Source: Phallus indusiatus
Taxonomy: Eukaryota; Basidiomycota; Agaricomycetes; Phallales; Phallaceae
Direction of reading: 5' to 3'
DNA length: 64,000 nucleotides
Assembly (NCBI GenBank): GCA_027605045.1
Contig: JAQFWX010000050.1
Span: 217,446-281,445 of the forward strand
The notes under the pieces are model-generated. The model searched no databases. It saw only the letters and a program-made list of their open reading frames with translations, and was not told the DNA's origin. This document shows positions 37,351 through 49,243 of the stretch, one piece after another; position 1 is the stretch's first letter, and each line of letters begins with the position of its first letter. The position numbers were made by a program, and so were the translations under genes.

Positions 37351-38923
37351 ATGTCTGAACTCACAAACGTGAGCGTAATTCCCACAACTTCGTTGCTGTT
37401 TGCAAGTGCGGAGTACTCCGAGATCATCGAAAAGGCCCCAGAAACGTATTTCATAAATTTATGCCAAGGTCGTCTTTTCCAAGTTTAATCTTGATTTGTC
37501 ATTGAATTAACTCAAATTTTAGTTTCTGCTACTGCCCTTTTGTTATGGGATATGATAATCACCTATAACCAAGAAATCGAGCTTATTTGGAGGTTAGCGT
37601 CATTATCACATTTACAAAGCCACTTCCTCATCTCATACTTACGTCGACATTACCATTCGTTGATTATTTTTCTACTCAGATCACGAAGAAGTATTGTGAA
37701 TTATCTCTTTTTTATGATTCGGTATCTATCCTTGACCTTGTCGGTGTGAATAGATGTTCATTCCTCTTTGCGTAATCTCTCAATTGACCGGTTTTCTCCT
37801 AGATTGTTAGTCGTAGCAAGCCAAGGCCGGTTTCCAAAGAAGAATCTCTGTCACGTCATCTATGTATCCTTTTTCAGCATGGGAAGCGTCGTATTGACAA
37901 GCACTCTGGATGTGCTACTTGTTTATCGGAGTACGTCTATAACTAATCAGAAGCAGTCTGCCTCTCTCTTTACCTTGATGGATCTAGTCTTTGCGTTTTA
38001 CGAAAGAAATCGGAAAGTTCTAGTCGGTTTAATCACTCTCTGGTTGTTGAACACCGCTGCATTCCTGATTCTCGCCATTTTCTATTCCAAGGAAGTGCGT
38101 GTCGCACAGACCCCCACAGTCATTAAACAAGGTGTCACTGGAGAATGCACTACCCTATACATTCCTGCGTTTTCGCGTAACATCTGGTAATATTTCCAAA
38201 TCACAATATGCCTATGAACGACTTTTTATTCTTAGGGTATCTGAGTTGGTTTTCCACGGTATTCTTTTAACCTTGGTTATAGCAAGGTACTATGTGTTTC
38301 AACAGACCTCTCAGCTAGCAAACTGAAAACGTTACCGAAGGTCCATCAATTTATTGAAGACCGCTTGTTGGAAAACATCTGCTATACCCTGTGTTTATTG
38401 CATTTTTATTCAAGATGGATTTTGTGTATTTGTCCATCTTTTCAGTGAGTTTATCTACTTGAAAAAAAAAAACGAAAAATCATGACGAGTTTCTTCTACA
38501 GTAGTCTTTATCGTTTCGGCCCTCCGACTCAATATAGTTTCTGATATAGCGATAACTCAGTGCGTACGCTTGCAAGCACCACCATCTTCTCCAATGGTAC
38601 TAACGACAAGCACTTTGCTCATAGAGTAGGTATTGTACTCTTTGGCATAACAGTAAGATTTAACAAAAACACTGGCCCATAATTGAACACAATTCTGACG
38701 ATGGCATTATATAAAGGGAAGTCGCCTAGTTCTCAACCTGAGAAATCTGAAAAACGCCTCAAATTATTGCGATGCAAGTCACTATACTTATTGGATAGGG
38801 AAAAAAATCTTGTTTGATACTATAAGTGAAACTCTTGTTGAAGAACCAGAATTAGACGAATCGGGTATGGACTCGTTCGAGTTGACGCCATTGAGTCCTA
38901 CATCGGCTTTGGATATGGACTAA
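37351..38923 (+). CDS. DUF6533-like multi-pass membrane protein (copy 2)
   Basis: Model: 37351-37468, 37523-37592, 37680-37745, 37803-37930, 37988-38186, 38236-38286, 38341-38444, 38502-38559, 38625-38652, 38717-38923; 342 aa. Same ten exons as copy 1; exons 1-9 have identical lengths. Key blocks: VSATALLLWDMIITYNQEIE, NYLFFMIRYLSLTLSV, TSTLDVLLVYRIFAFYERNR, VTGEC, GSRLVLNLRNL, and the C-terminal tail FELTPLSPTSALDMD. It is the duplicate of the gene at 28243. The last exon is 21 nt longer. Function unknown, integral membrane. Confidence 0.82.
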
Positions 38924-41353
38924 AAGCACAGTTCAGTTACCACGCTGGCTGGTAAACAAACATAACATATACCTGGAATACAAAAATTTAATGGATATAG
39001 CTGTATGTTTCATAATAAAACAATTATACCAAACCGTGTTTCCTGGTTAGTGTAGACTTAGATAGTTGTATTAACTTGGGTCCGGGGTTTAGGGTTAGTA
39101 GGAAGGGGTGTTAATCAAATATCATAGCCCCAGGCCTCTCTGCAAAAAAATGGCTGTCGACAGACACAGTAACACATATGCAACCCCCAAAAAATCAATA
39201 AGTAATTGTCGTGTATTATACTGTTAATTACTGGCAGAGTCGTGACGTCAAGGCCAAATTCAGTTTGAGGTTCCCCGAACGGAGCCACTGTGAGAAAAGC
39301 AACGACTTCGTCGTGTCGTTTTTTTCTAATCATTCAACCGGAATATGGCTTAAGTGCGTAGTAAAATAATCTGGTCAACATGCAGGTAAACTGATGTCAA
39401 GGTTAGTACTACATAGTACATACAACCCGTAATACCTCCTCTTTCATTTCACGTGTGCTAAAAACAGGAGCGTGTCTACAAACAAAAATTACGCTTCGTG
39501 AAAATATAAGAAACGTTTGTCAAATCTCACCCAATCATAATCATTTCATAATGTATTGGCGAAATCTCCAACGAAGCATTCTCCCACTGTTCAGCGCCAC
39601 TACAGACAATCGGGTTGAATTTGGAATCTGACACAGTAATTTTCCAACCCAGTCAACAACCTACCTATATCGGGATTCACTGCGAGATTTTTTGTCTCAG
39701 CTATCCGCTGTATTTGCGAATCTGTCAATGGAATCAACCGAGTCCTTCCATCTTTTCCTGCCATTCGCAATTTAATCTTAAAAATGTCAATTATCAATTG
39801 TGAATCCATAGTAATAAAAGCCTATATGAAACGTCAGAAAGGCAAGAGTTTTCGAAGTTCGTGAGTTCGTCGGAACGCCCCGTCACGGATTCACGGTCAG
39901 CCGACTCGGACTGCAATGTTTTTGGCAATTACGAGTGGTACAAGTAACAAACCCAAGAGACGAAGGTTGGTATTTATCGTTTTAAGGAAGCACGTTGGCC
40001 AGTGCGAGTGAAAAAAGGTGGTGAACAGAATGATGGCTATAGGAAAAATGAGATACGCCTTGGAACACCGCATTGCGGAGGTGCGTCGACGAATTTTCCA
40101 TAGCTACGGTTTCGATCAACACATGATATTTGTCACAAGGTAAAGAACCGGAATGAAGTTTATATGGTAACATACGTAAAAATTATATTCCGAATTCGGT
40201 TTCGTCGGCATATTTGCTCCTCATGACTTTAAACGCTAGGCTTCACGATCCCGTGTTATGTAAATATTGCGGAGGCTATTCCTGAAGGGGGTTTCGGTTG
40301 CGTGCACAGGAGTTGGAAATTAACATCGATTGAGAAAGAGAAGGGAAACTTCGGCCCAAAATTTGGAATCAATTTGCTCAGGGGCATCGATCATCTTTTA
40401 ATTAGAGGGAGTTCAAAAGACTGCATCGTGAATTAGGAAAAGTGACATGTCCAGTAGACGTAAAGTCTCGTCGAGTAATATGACACAGCTGGACTGTATT
40501 AAGATTTCATAAAACATCTCAGTAAGGTTTAATTTTGATGAACGTTCGTGACTCGCCTTTTGCAGGAAAACCTGATCTTTCGCGAATTGGCAATAAAGAC
40601 TCGTCATGGTTCCTCCTTGCGATACTCTCCTCGATGACAGACCTAAACACGTCAAACGGTCATCATGCATGACGATCGTGGTTTACTCCACATGAGCAGT
40701 AAGACAATTGGCCAAGACACCTGAGTAGGGTTCAGACCGTGGGATAGCCTAATTTCCACTTGACCTCAGATCACTATGTCTCACTAAAGTCAGAAGACAC
40801 GTTCCAAAGTGCAGGTAAGCCATGGAAATTCAATCAATTTACATCAATTCCTTTCGCTTGAATAAACTGATGACAAGAACGTTTTAGCGGGATCCACGTC
40901 AGCTAAAGTTTCGTCGCACGATGATCCAGATTCCACGATTAACCCGTCAACTTCACGTGACCGATTGAAACGTAAGCATTAAATTCGAAGTTGAGCGTAT
41001 TTTCACCAATCGCCATCGTCTTCGGAACTACTTCTGGACTCGGAATAGAATAACAATCAAATTTGATAGTTGGGGAAGGGAGCGGCTCGTTGCCAACTCG
41101 CTGCAACCTCATGCACATGATTTAGTAATAGATTACATAACATAAAACCATTTCGATAACCCGGTGGATTGGCTCGCTGACTTCTTTTCCCACGTGTGCG
41201 TCATTGGTTATTTCCTTTTTTGTGAAAGCAGAGCGATCGATGGTCATGCTTGTTGCGTCTACAAGACCAGAGCCTGGAAATTCTGAATTTCTTGCCATCA
41301 TCATCCTTTTACTTCTACTACCCCCCATCCCCGTTTCTCATCTTATCATCCTC
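38924..41353. other. Intergenic; end of duplication unit 2
   Basis: About 2.4 kb. The duplicated sequence ends near 39.6 kb; the LTR-free empty sites lie near 39250 and 39410. The rest is AT-rich with no ORF I can support. Confidence 0.5.
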
Positions 41354-43650
41354 ATGTCCTCATTCCATCCTTCCGTTCGCTGTCCGACACTAAACACAAC
41401 TTTCGTCGGTATCCAGCATTCCGTATCCTCTCCTGAATACCCAGTTCACCAATTCAGAGGCATAAAATACGCTAATGTTCCAGGCCGTTTCAGACGGTCG
41501 CAGCTATGTACATCTTACCCAAAAACAACAGACGCGAAAAGACATGGGTATGTTCTATCTGCGCTGCATGTGTTTTTTTTGGTTTTGAGACTGAGACAAT
41601 GATATCTATTCAGGCCAATCTGCCCTCAACAAAAACGTCAAGGCTTTGACGACTTGTTTGGTTTCGTACGAGAAGACCCTCCACGCTTGGTCGTACAAGA
41701 CGAGCTTGAGTGTTTGAATCTCATCATAACTTGCCCGGACGTCTCGAGACATACGCGTCCTTTGCCCGTAATGGTGTGGATTCATGGGTATGGATTATCC
41801 ACTTTTGAGTTGTGACTGGCGTGTAAGAATTGACAACGACCTCCAGAGGCTCCAACATTCGTGGCGCGGGAAGCTCTGTTATATGCGATCCTGGAAAACT
41901 CGTTAAAGCATCTTTGGAATTCGAGCAGCCCGTTATAATTGTGAACGTAAAGTATGTATCACAATTATCTTGACTGAGAATGTCTCACTTATCCGTCAAT
42001 TACCTTAGCTATCGCCTTGGTCTTCTCGGTTTCGCAGCTTCTGTGGCTTTAGAAGAGTCAAACCGCTTGTTAGGCGAGGAAGGCGTTGGAAATTATGGTA
42101 TGCCTTTCAACAAGAATGGAAAGAAAATTTTCGATCCCTAAAATCATCTTCTCCCTTCTCTTTTTTTTTTTCTTCTTTCTTTTTTCCTTCTTCCGCCATA
42201 TGCAGGTCTATACGATCAGCTCAACGCTTTGGCATGGATTCGGAGACACATATCTTCCTTTGGTGGCGACCCTGGAAACGTCACCTTGTTCGGAGAATCA
42301 GCAGGAGCAATTGACATTCATGCACTACTGCTTTCACGCATCAACCATCTCAACCAGGGGGGAATCGCTTCTCGCGCTATATTGCAGAGTGGTACCGTCC
42401 TCCCTACCGCAGTCCGCTCAATTGAAGCACAGGGATCATTATTAAGCCGTGTCATGGGTCGTCTCAGAATATCCGACGTCAATCACCTAAGGAATATTCC
42501 AGTAGATTTACTAGTCGCGCAAACGCCAGGCGTTGTGAACCCTACAGATGATGGAATATTCTTCCGCGACGGGTGGCGCAATGACGTGGGCTCCATTCCC
42601 GGAAACTTCATTCCTCTTCCAGAAAAAATCGACAGTCTCATGATTGGAGACTGCGCTTTCGAATCTGCACTATATCTTGGAGCGGGTTCGGTTGGAGGCG
42701 GTGGAGGTGGCACCGGAATCAGAACGTGGACTAGTTTGGGAATCGTCCGGCGCGTAAAAGCTCTCATCCGGAACGTCTATAAAGCCGATAAATTTTTGCG
42801 CACGTATGGGATTAATTATGGACCGGGCGCTGACGACGAGGAGTCACAAGATGCGGTTTTGAATTTGGTGAACGACGTGTTTTTCGCGTGGCCGATTGAT
42901 AAGTTGGCTAAAGGGACCAGTGCCGGACGCCGAGAGCGTGACGGGATACCCGTTTACCGATACGTCTTTGATCAAGAAAGTCCGTATACGTTTACTGCGC
43001 ATCATGCGGTTGATTTGCTATACCTTTTCGACAACATTTCGATGACACCCGAGAAGCCGAAAAAAGTAGCATCAGCAGGCGTAGGACCTCTCCACACCTC
43101 CACTTCATCGACGCTCGTACTAAGCCCTTCTTCGTCCGAGTCAGACTGGGATGACGAAAATGGGTTCCGCACTTTTGATGAAGACGAAGATGAAGATGAC
43201 GCGATTGAGGCTGAAAGCACGTTCCAGCCGTATCCAGACTCATACGAATCGGACTCTGAAGACGATTCCGAGGACTCGTATTATCAAATCTCGGATTTCC
43301 AGTATAACGCTTCGCGTATACGACAAGCAGTTCAATCACGATGGATTGCATTCGCTCAAGGGCCATCAGCTGTCAGTACCAACAACAACTTGAACATCTC
43401 TTCCCCTGCTCCGGGTCGTCCATGGCCGAGTAATAGTCTCCTCGTGTTAGGACCCGAAGGTGAAGTCGGAACACGTTCCATGGACGATGAACTTCCGCGA
43501 AGGAGAAGACTTGACGAATGGAGCCGTGCTCTGGAAAGTGTTCCGCCCGAATTGGCGTTTCGTGTTGGAGTTGAGCTGAGCGTCGGGCCAAAAGGTGTTC
43601 CTCCTACTGCCGTTGGCGCTCAACCCTTCCAGCAATTGTCCAGGATATAA
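41354..43650 (+). CDS. Carboxylesterase family (type B) protein with acidic insertion
   Basis: Model: 41354-41547, 41614-41787, 41847-41951, 42009-42097, 42206-43650; 668 aa. Alpha/beta-hydrolase features: FRGIKYANVP near the N-terminus, VMVWIHGGSNIRGAGS (oxyanion-hole region), NYRLGLLGF, YDQLNALAWIRRHISSFGGD, and the nucleophile elbow GESAG with Ser219. The likely catalytic His is in TAHHAVDLLY (453/454). After it comes a non-standard stretch of about 45 residues rich in Asp/Glu/Ser (about 506-550) before the domain resumes (RQAVQSRWIAFAQGP). No signal peptide follows the chosen ATG, so it is likely intracellular; an in-frame upstream frame with a hydrophobic run (FLAIIILLLLLPP) has no convincing ATG context but could make it secreted. 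Substrate unknown. Confidence 0.85.
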
Positions 43651-45253
43651 TTATAATGCGTTGCATCGCATTACAACTTTTCCTTATTTATTCTCCCCTT
43701 ATTTTAAACACGAAAAATTAGGGTATACAAAAAAAATCTTACTATCATCCCATCTCATCATTTTACCATGGACCGACCCATTTTAGGTCTAAATCATCTT
43801 CCTGCATCTTTTTTTTTATCCGTCTCATTTTTCATTGGGTTCTCGTCTATCCTCGCAATATGCCATCCATTCATTCCGAAGGTTTCGGATATCGTCTTTG
43901 CCATTGTTTTTCCTTTTTTTCACCATGTACGCATTTTCTCTCGCATAACGCCGATTATCGGCTCTTCCATTTATTTATCTTGTCTGTGGGGCCGGTGGGG
44001 TCATCGTTTGGTTGTTGTTGTGTAACGCTTTTAGTTAGTAACATGGTATGCTGTCAAGGTTGTAGTTTAAAGGATTTGGGTAATACATTTTTCGTCCAGT
44101 GGAGTCTGGACTCGGCAAAGTTGCCACGTCAGCAACACGTGTCTGCGTGTCAACGTTTTTCGGGAAATTCCGCCAGCGTTTTGGGTGACGTCGCGTGACC
44201 AAACGCGATAAACCGTTTTCTTTCCTACTTCGACGATTCAATTAGCTTTCGTAATCGGGAGGAATCACATACGTTTATTATGATTGACGAACGCCTCTAT
44301 CCACGTTTCATCAACTCATCATTTCACAGGTGTTTCACCCCAGGTACGTTACCATTCTTTTTTCTCACAGCGGCCAGTCCGCGTTTGAAGTGACTGATTG
44401 CCAGTGAATGTCAGAAATAACAGCTCATCTGCGATATCATTTATGGATGTTTGGTTTGGTATCAAATGACGTACTGCGTATACATCCGAAAGAAAATAAC
44501 GGCTCTTTCATCATGAGAATTACGCGGGTGGCAGCGGTTACTGTGATCGTGTATTCGAACTCACTACCTCTCACTTCCCTGTCACCTGAGGCGTAGCTAT
44601 AAGTCGATCCCCTAATCACTCTCTCAACTGCTAGGTTTCACCGTTACCAGGTTCGTTGATCCTTTTAAACGGGTCTTTCTTTTTCCAAAGTTTGACCCAC
44701 AACATTCTCGTGTAAAAACCAGGTCAGAACAATTAGGTTGTTCAGCTTCCGAAATCTTAAACCATATATTGATGACCAGGGCTATCCTATTTTTAGGTAT
44801 TTTGAATTGTGTTTGGCTCGGAGCGATGGCATCTCAGTTCCCTGCCTTCCCAGAGGGCACACAAAAAGGTGCCACCGCCGCTATTTTTAGGCACGACCAT
44901 GAGGGGTTTAATTTAACGTTGCCGCCTTCATTAAACCACGATACAACTTCGCTTAAAGCCGTCTTTCACGGCGTTTACAAGCTGTAAACTGCCTTTCTAG
45001 GAGATGGAAAAGAAAAAAATACAGTCTGGCAAATCTCCCTCGGCAATACAATCAAAACCGTATCCATCAACGATCAAAGCTCCTAATCCTTATTCGATAC
45101 ATATTCCCATCTTTTTCTTCGTTTTGGTGCGACGCCCACAACGTACATATGTGTCCGCGCGATGTGCCCTCTGCTGAGTCAAGAAGCTTTGGCCTTATAA
45201 GGGGTGGTATCTCAACCCACCGCCGCCCACGTCCTTCACTCGGAGCTTCGCCC
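43651..45253. other. Intergenic, one weak small ORF
   Basis: About 1.6 kb between the esterase and DUF6533-like copy 3. T-rich first part (43.68-44.04 kb). One possible small secreted ORF is listed separately; nothing else supported. Confidence 0.45.
44772..44987 (+). CDS. Possible small secreted peptide (weak)
   Basis: 71 codons from the ATG at 44772. The first 21 residues (MTRAILFLGILNCVWLGAMA) resemble a signal peptide and the rest is polar. No relatives in the window, no cysteine pattern, no intron. It may be a chance ORF. Confidence 0.25.
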   Translation: MTRAILFLGILNCVWLGAMASQFPAFPEGTQKGATAAIFRHDHEGFNLTLPPSLNHDTTSLKAVFHGVYKL

Positions 45254-46846
45254 ATGCCATCGTCAGAACAGTGCAAACTCGTTAACGAAGCCCCTCACTT
45301 TTTGACAGTTTCTAGATTTCAAGGTTTACTTTCATTTGTTTGAGTCTAATCAATCGTATTGAATCATTCATCTTTAATTAGTTTTTGCTTGCGCGCTTCA
45401 AGTATGGGATATCTTGCTAACCTATAGCCAAGAGATCGAGCTGGTGTGGAAGTTAGTGAAGAATTCTAGAATTCTAAAATCACAGTGAAATGACATCTGA
45501 TTGTGATTTGATTTTATTGCGCTTATTCGTTTAGAGTCCAAGCTTGCGCCGTAAACTATCTCTTCTTTATGATTCGATATTTAGCTTTAGTACAATCGAT
45601 GTAAGTCGTTCACCTCAATCACCTTTCTGGCTTCAATGTATAAATTCCACTTAGAGTGACAATAATCATGGACCAAACCTACTTCAAAAGCAGAGGAAAT
45701 AGTGTTTGCGAATTTTATACGTGGTACTCTCAGACGAACAACATCGTACTGGTAGCAACACTGGATGTATTACTCATTTATCGAGGTAGTATATTTGTTT
45801 CACAACAATGCTTTAGACACTTAGCCTCTTGTGACTTTTTTTTCAGTCTATGCTCTATATGGGAGAAATAGAACAGTCTTAGTTGGTTTAGTTCTACTCT
45901 GGACTGTGAATATCGGATTGCTCTTAACCTTCACAATTTGGCACTATGTCCAATCACCGATGATCCGGTCTCCACTGACGTCCTTTAAACCCGGAGTTTT
46001 TAGTGAATGTAATAGCCCGAATATCGCTGAGACTATCCATGGTACTTGGTGTGTATTTGTGATTCTACTGTCGCGACGTATCATAAATCTCTTGATTTCG
46101 CTTTAGGATTTCAGAATTGGTTTTCCAAAGCTTCCTCTTCCTTTTAGTGTTGATAAAGTAATGCACCTTGCTTTCCTTCTTTTTCCTTTTGAATTGACTG
46201 AGATGTTATCTATTGAAGGCTTCTCAAAATCAAACTTGCCTCTTGGAGATCAAACGCTTTACGCCGCTTCTTCTGCGTTTTCGTTAGAGATGAGTTTTGG
46301 TGCTTCTTTCTTGTTTTTGGTAAATGAAATTACTTTGCTTCAACAAAATGATCTGAAATGAAGTTCCTATTCTTTTGGCATAGCCATCTTTCTCGTTTCC
46401 GTTGTTCAAACAAATCCCGATATAAAATTAATACAGTATGTCATATCATTTTCCATATACATATCGTACCTTCATAATACTGACCTACCATAGATCAGCG
46501 ATAGTTTTGATGGGTATAGCAGTAAGATCCAGCACGACTACTCTGTGCATTGATCTGACCCCAATGATGTTGTCAGGGGAGTCGTCTAGTACTCAACCTG
46601 AGAAACCTACAGGACGCGTTACGCGATATAGAAGTTTCTAAAACCTACGTTTTTTCGACTGTATGGACGGGAAGAGAAGTGATCTTCGATTTTATGCCAG
46701 ATCTCGCTGATGTCAGGGTGGAATCAGAGCCTCAGAGCCTCGAAACGTCTTTGCAGGCTACTAGACCTATATCGGCATCATCAGATTTTTCAATACCACA
46801 ATCTCAGCGAGAAAAAATGGATGCAATGGACGGATCTGAGGTTTAA
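45254..46846 (+). CDS. DUF6533-like multi-pass membrane protein (copy 3)
   Basis: Model: 45254-45323, 45382-45451, 45535-45600, 45655-45785, 45847-46048, 46107-46157, 46219-46319, 46384-46435, 46494-46521, 46577-46846; 346 aa, phases agree at all nine introns. Blocks: VFACALQVWDILLTYSQEIE, NYLFFMIRYLALVQS, VLVATLDVLLIYR, YALYGRNRTVLVGLV, GSRLVLNLRNLQ, and a longer polar tail of about 80 residues. More divergent than copies 1 and 2 from each other, so an older paralogue. The frame is open upstream to an ATG at 45149, which would add 35 polar residues; the 45254 start gives an N-terminus of family-like length. Confidence 0.8.
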
Positions 46847-47182
46847 CTGGGGATGTCAGTAGTGTAGTGACGGGTTCACTTTCTGCAATGTATTTGTCGA
46901 ACATTAGCAATAGGATTCATGGACAGAAAAGTATAATAACAGAACAAAGTTTATTTATGTGTTAAAAGTCATATTTCCAAATCGCTTTGTATCTGGCACC
47001 GTAATACGGTGATTCGGCCCAAGTTGCTCTATCATGGGAGTCTAAGTATCAGAAAAAAATTCAAACAGCTTCCTTCAAGCACGACATGATGATAATTTGA
47101 TATGGGACCCACATCTGAATCCTACTGTGTGTGTGTGCGTGATTTTGTTTGGTCCCAGAATGCACTAGTAGCCCTATGGCGT
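46847..47182. other. Convergent intergenic spacer
   Basis: 336 bases between the stops of a plus-strand and a minus-strand gene. No feature seen besides a short tg repeat near 47125. Confidence 0.45.
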
Positions 47183-48742
47183 CTAGTCCGTTGCAACTAC
47201 AATGGGCAAACCTTTAGACTCAAGGTTCTGTATGTACTCGACAGCATCCTCGTCTAAGATTACTGGCGGAGGGCAGAATATGGATATGGATCTGAAAGGA
47301 AGTCGTATCCGTCGTCGAGCCTCGGCACATATAGCGACTTTTTGAAAAAACTCTTCACTCAATTCGACTTTGCAGTCGAGGAAATCGATTTGGATGTCAT
47401 GCAAAGAGGGGCAAGGAATATCGTTTAATCCGTTGTGCGAAGAATCTCCAAAGGAAGGCATTAAAGCCATCACCAAAAGTTCCGGTTCTGAGTAGTACTC
47501 AGCATCAGGGCTTTCATATATGACATCCAACCGCTTTAAATTCCTGAGTGAAGTGAAAATATTACAGAATGACGCGGAACTGAATGCCGGCTCTTCTAAG
47601 ACCAAGGACGTGATATTTGTTAGCGGGAACATTCGCAGAAAATCCGAAAAGTTCTCCTCAGGCTCGTGATCGATATCATATCTGGTTGAAAATGTTGACT
47701 TTTCAGGGTAGGATCGGGAGTCGTTGAGTGTTATGACTATGTCGGAAGAGTACTCGTACTCGTACGCGTCGAAAGGAGAGATTTTCAAGTGTGTATAGCA
47801 TCGCTGGGAAATGATATGCAGCAATCTTTCCGCCCTTGGTTCGGACTTATGAACATGTAAGTCATTGCAATTGATTCGAAGCATGTCGATGTTCTGGATA
47901 GGGAATTCGATATGTTGCAAAACAAAATCTGCCATCTCGAAAGTAATATAATTCTCGAGGTTTAGTCCGAGCAGAAGTCGCCGGAGATTCGGTAGATGAA
48001 TTCGTCTTTCGGAGTACCTCGGCAATGTAATTGTTTCTTCATCGACCTTTGGTGAGATTGCAAGTGATCGAAGTTGTGGCGATTGTTCCAAGATGTCCAG
48101 GAGGTGGTCGCTGTGAACGATGGTCACGTCCTGGGACTCGAGATGTATTTCAAACAAATTTCGAAATAAGGGTGAGAAAAAAAGCTCATCAAAACCAGGG
48201 GAGGCTTGTAGACGTATAACCTTTAAATTGGGCGCCCCTGAAAACAAGATTCGTGGAAATCCCTCCGAGTCGTCTGTCGCCCACCTGTTCCCGGCGTATA
48301 TCATCACAGACAGAGTGTTCAATTTTGGAGCAGGACGCTCGAAAATTTGCAAGACTTTGCGTACCATCAACTTCGATTCTTCGCTTGGGGCGATGATGAT
48401 TATCTTCAGATTCTGGAACCGGTGCGTCTCTCGTAGAACGATCTCGATTGCATGAGCATCCAATACCCATCCGCGCGCAAGAATGGTCACGTTTAATAGA
48501 GCACGAGCTGATCGACGAATCAATTCTTCTGTTCGACCTTTGTCTTTCTTTGGGATTCTAATGTACGTCCACATCGTCGGATCGGATATAAGTCCCTCTC
48601 TCCATGAGTGACAAACGTGAGTCTCTAAAATTGGAAGAGAATTCACATTGTCCGTCAACTCAAGAGAGGGAACAATTGGACGGTGTTTATATTTTAATTT
48701 GATGATCTGCCTGAGGATTTCGTAGGGCAAACGGTCGAACAT
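47183..48742 (-). CDS. F-box domain protein (tandem copy 1)
   Basis: Single exon, 519 aa. The frame extends 9 codons upstream only from a TTG, so the ATG at 48742 (MFDRLPYEILRQIIKLKYKH) is used. An F-box-like start, LPYEILRQII, is followed by HVCHSWREGLISDPTMWTYI, the standard basidiomycete F-box layout (CRxW...PxLW). Then leucine-rich segments to the end. Probably an SCF adaptor with unknown target. Closely related to the gene at 49244-50890. Confidence 0.82.
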   Translation of the reverse strand: MFDRLPYEILRQIIKLKYKHRPIVPSLELTDNVNSLPILETHVCHSWREGLISDPTMWTYIRIPKKDKGRTEELIRRSARALLNVTILARGWVLDAHAIEIVLRETHRFQNLKIIIIAPSEESKLMVRKVLQIFERPAPKLNTLSVMIYAGNRWATDDSEGFPRILFSGAPNLKVIRLQASPGFDELFFSPLFRNLFEIHLESQDVTIVHSDHLLDILEQSPQLRSLAISPKVDEETITLPRYSERRIHLPNLRRLLLGLNLENYITFEMADFVLQHIEFPIQNIDMLRINCNDLHVHKSEPRAERLLHIISQRCYTHLKISPFDAYEYEYSSDIVITLNDSRSYPEKSTFSTRYDIDHEPEENFSDFLRMFPLTNITSLVLEEPAFSSASFCNIFTSLRNLKRLDVIYESPDAEYYSEPELLVMALMPSFGDSSHNGLNDIPCPSLHDIQIDFLDCKVELSEEFFQKVAICAEARRRIRLPFRSISIFCPPPVILDEDAVEYIQNLESKGLPIVVATD

Positions 48743-49243
48743 GTTGGAAGAACAATAAAAGCGTGTCAACAGTCACCGTGACGTAGGGGTGACCAAATCA
48801 CCGGCGTTACATAACTCTTGCTTGATCATTGCCTTCCTCCGTCGTCAACTGCGTTGGAATTTCGGAAGCAATGAACCTTCCCCAAACATATCACAATCTT
48901 TGAAAATTGGAGATACATCGTATGTCGCGTGACATTTCTTAATGGTATGATATGACTGTCGCTTTTCATATGAGCCTCGGCCCTCCGAAAATTTGGGCAA
49001 TGTCTCGGCGCGTGCTTACGCGCGCACACACTTTGACCTACAAAAGGGTCAGATCAGATACTAGGCTCGGCGTCATATGAAGAAATTTCACATTGCTCTA
49101 GTTCTTTGTGAATCAACTCATAATATTCTTCATCAAATTGTGCAGCTGAGTATCGTTCAACTTGGAAACTTGAAAGTAGAAATCTGCGACAAAGAAAAGA
49201 CAAAGTGTACACGAAGCCTTAGGAGGGAAAGAAATAGTGACAT
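48743..49243. other. Spacer between tandem F-box genes
   Basis: 500 bases. The part just upstream of the 48742 ATG (gtgac.t.ggggtgacc pattern) resembles the region upstream of the second F-box gene, so the promoter was duplicated too. No gene. Confidence 0.5.

Larger units (their letters stand above)
31185..39600. repeat. Tandem segmental duplication, unit 2
   Basis: Second copy of the unit described at 25860. It matches at 31.19-32.4 kb and again at 36.4-39.6 kb. Between these it has about 4 kb (32.4-36.4 kb) with a secreted-protein gene and its decayed copy that unit 1 lacks. Whether these were inserted here or lost from unit 1 cannot be decided from the window. Confidence 0.8.

Noticed and set aside
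39600..39809. 69-codon minus-strand ORF (MDSQLIIDIFKIKLRMAGKD...)
   Set aside because: Reads somewhat like protein, but has no partner exons, no family match and sits at the duplication boundary. Too weak to call.
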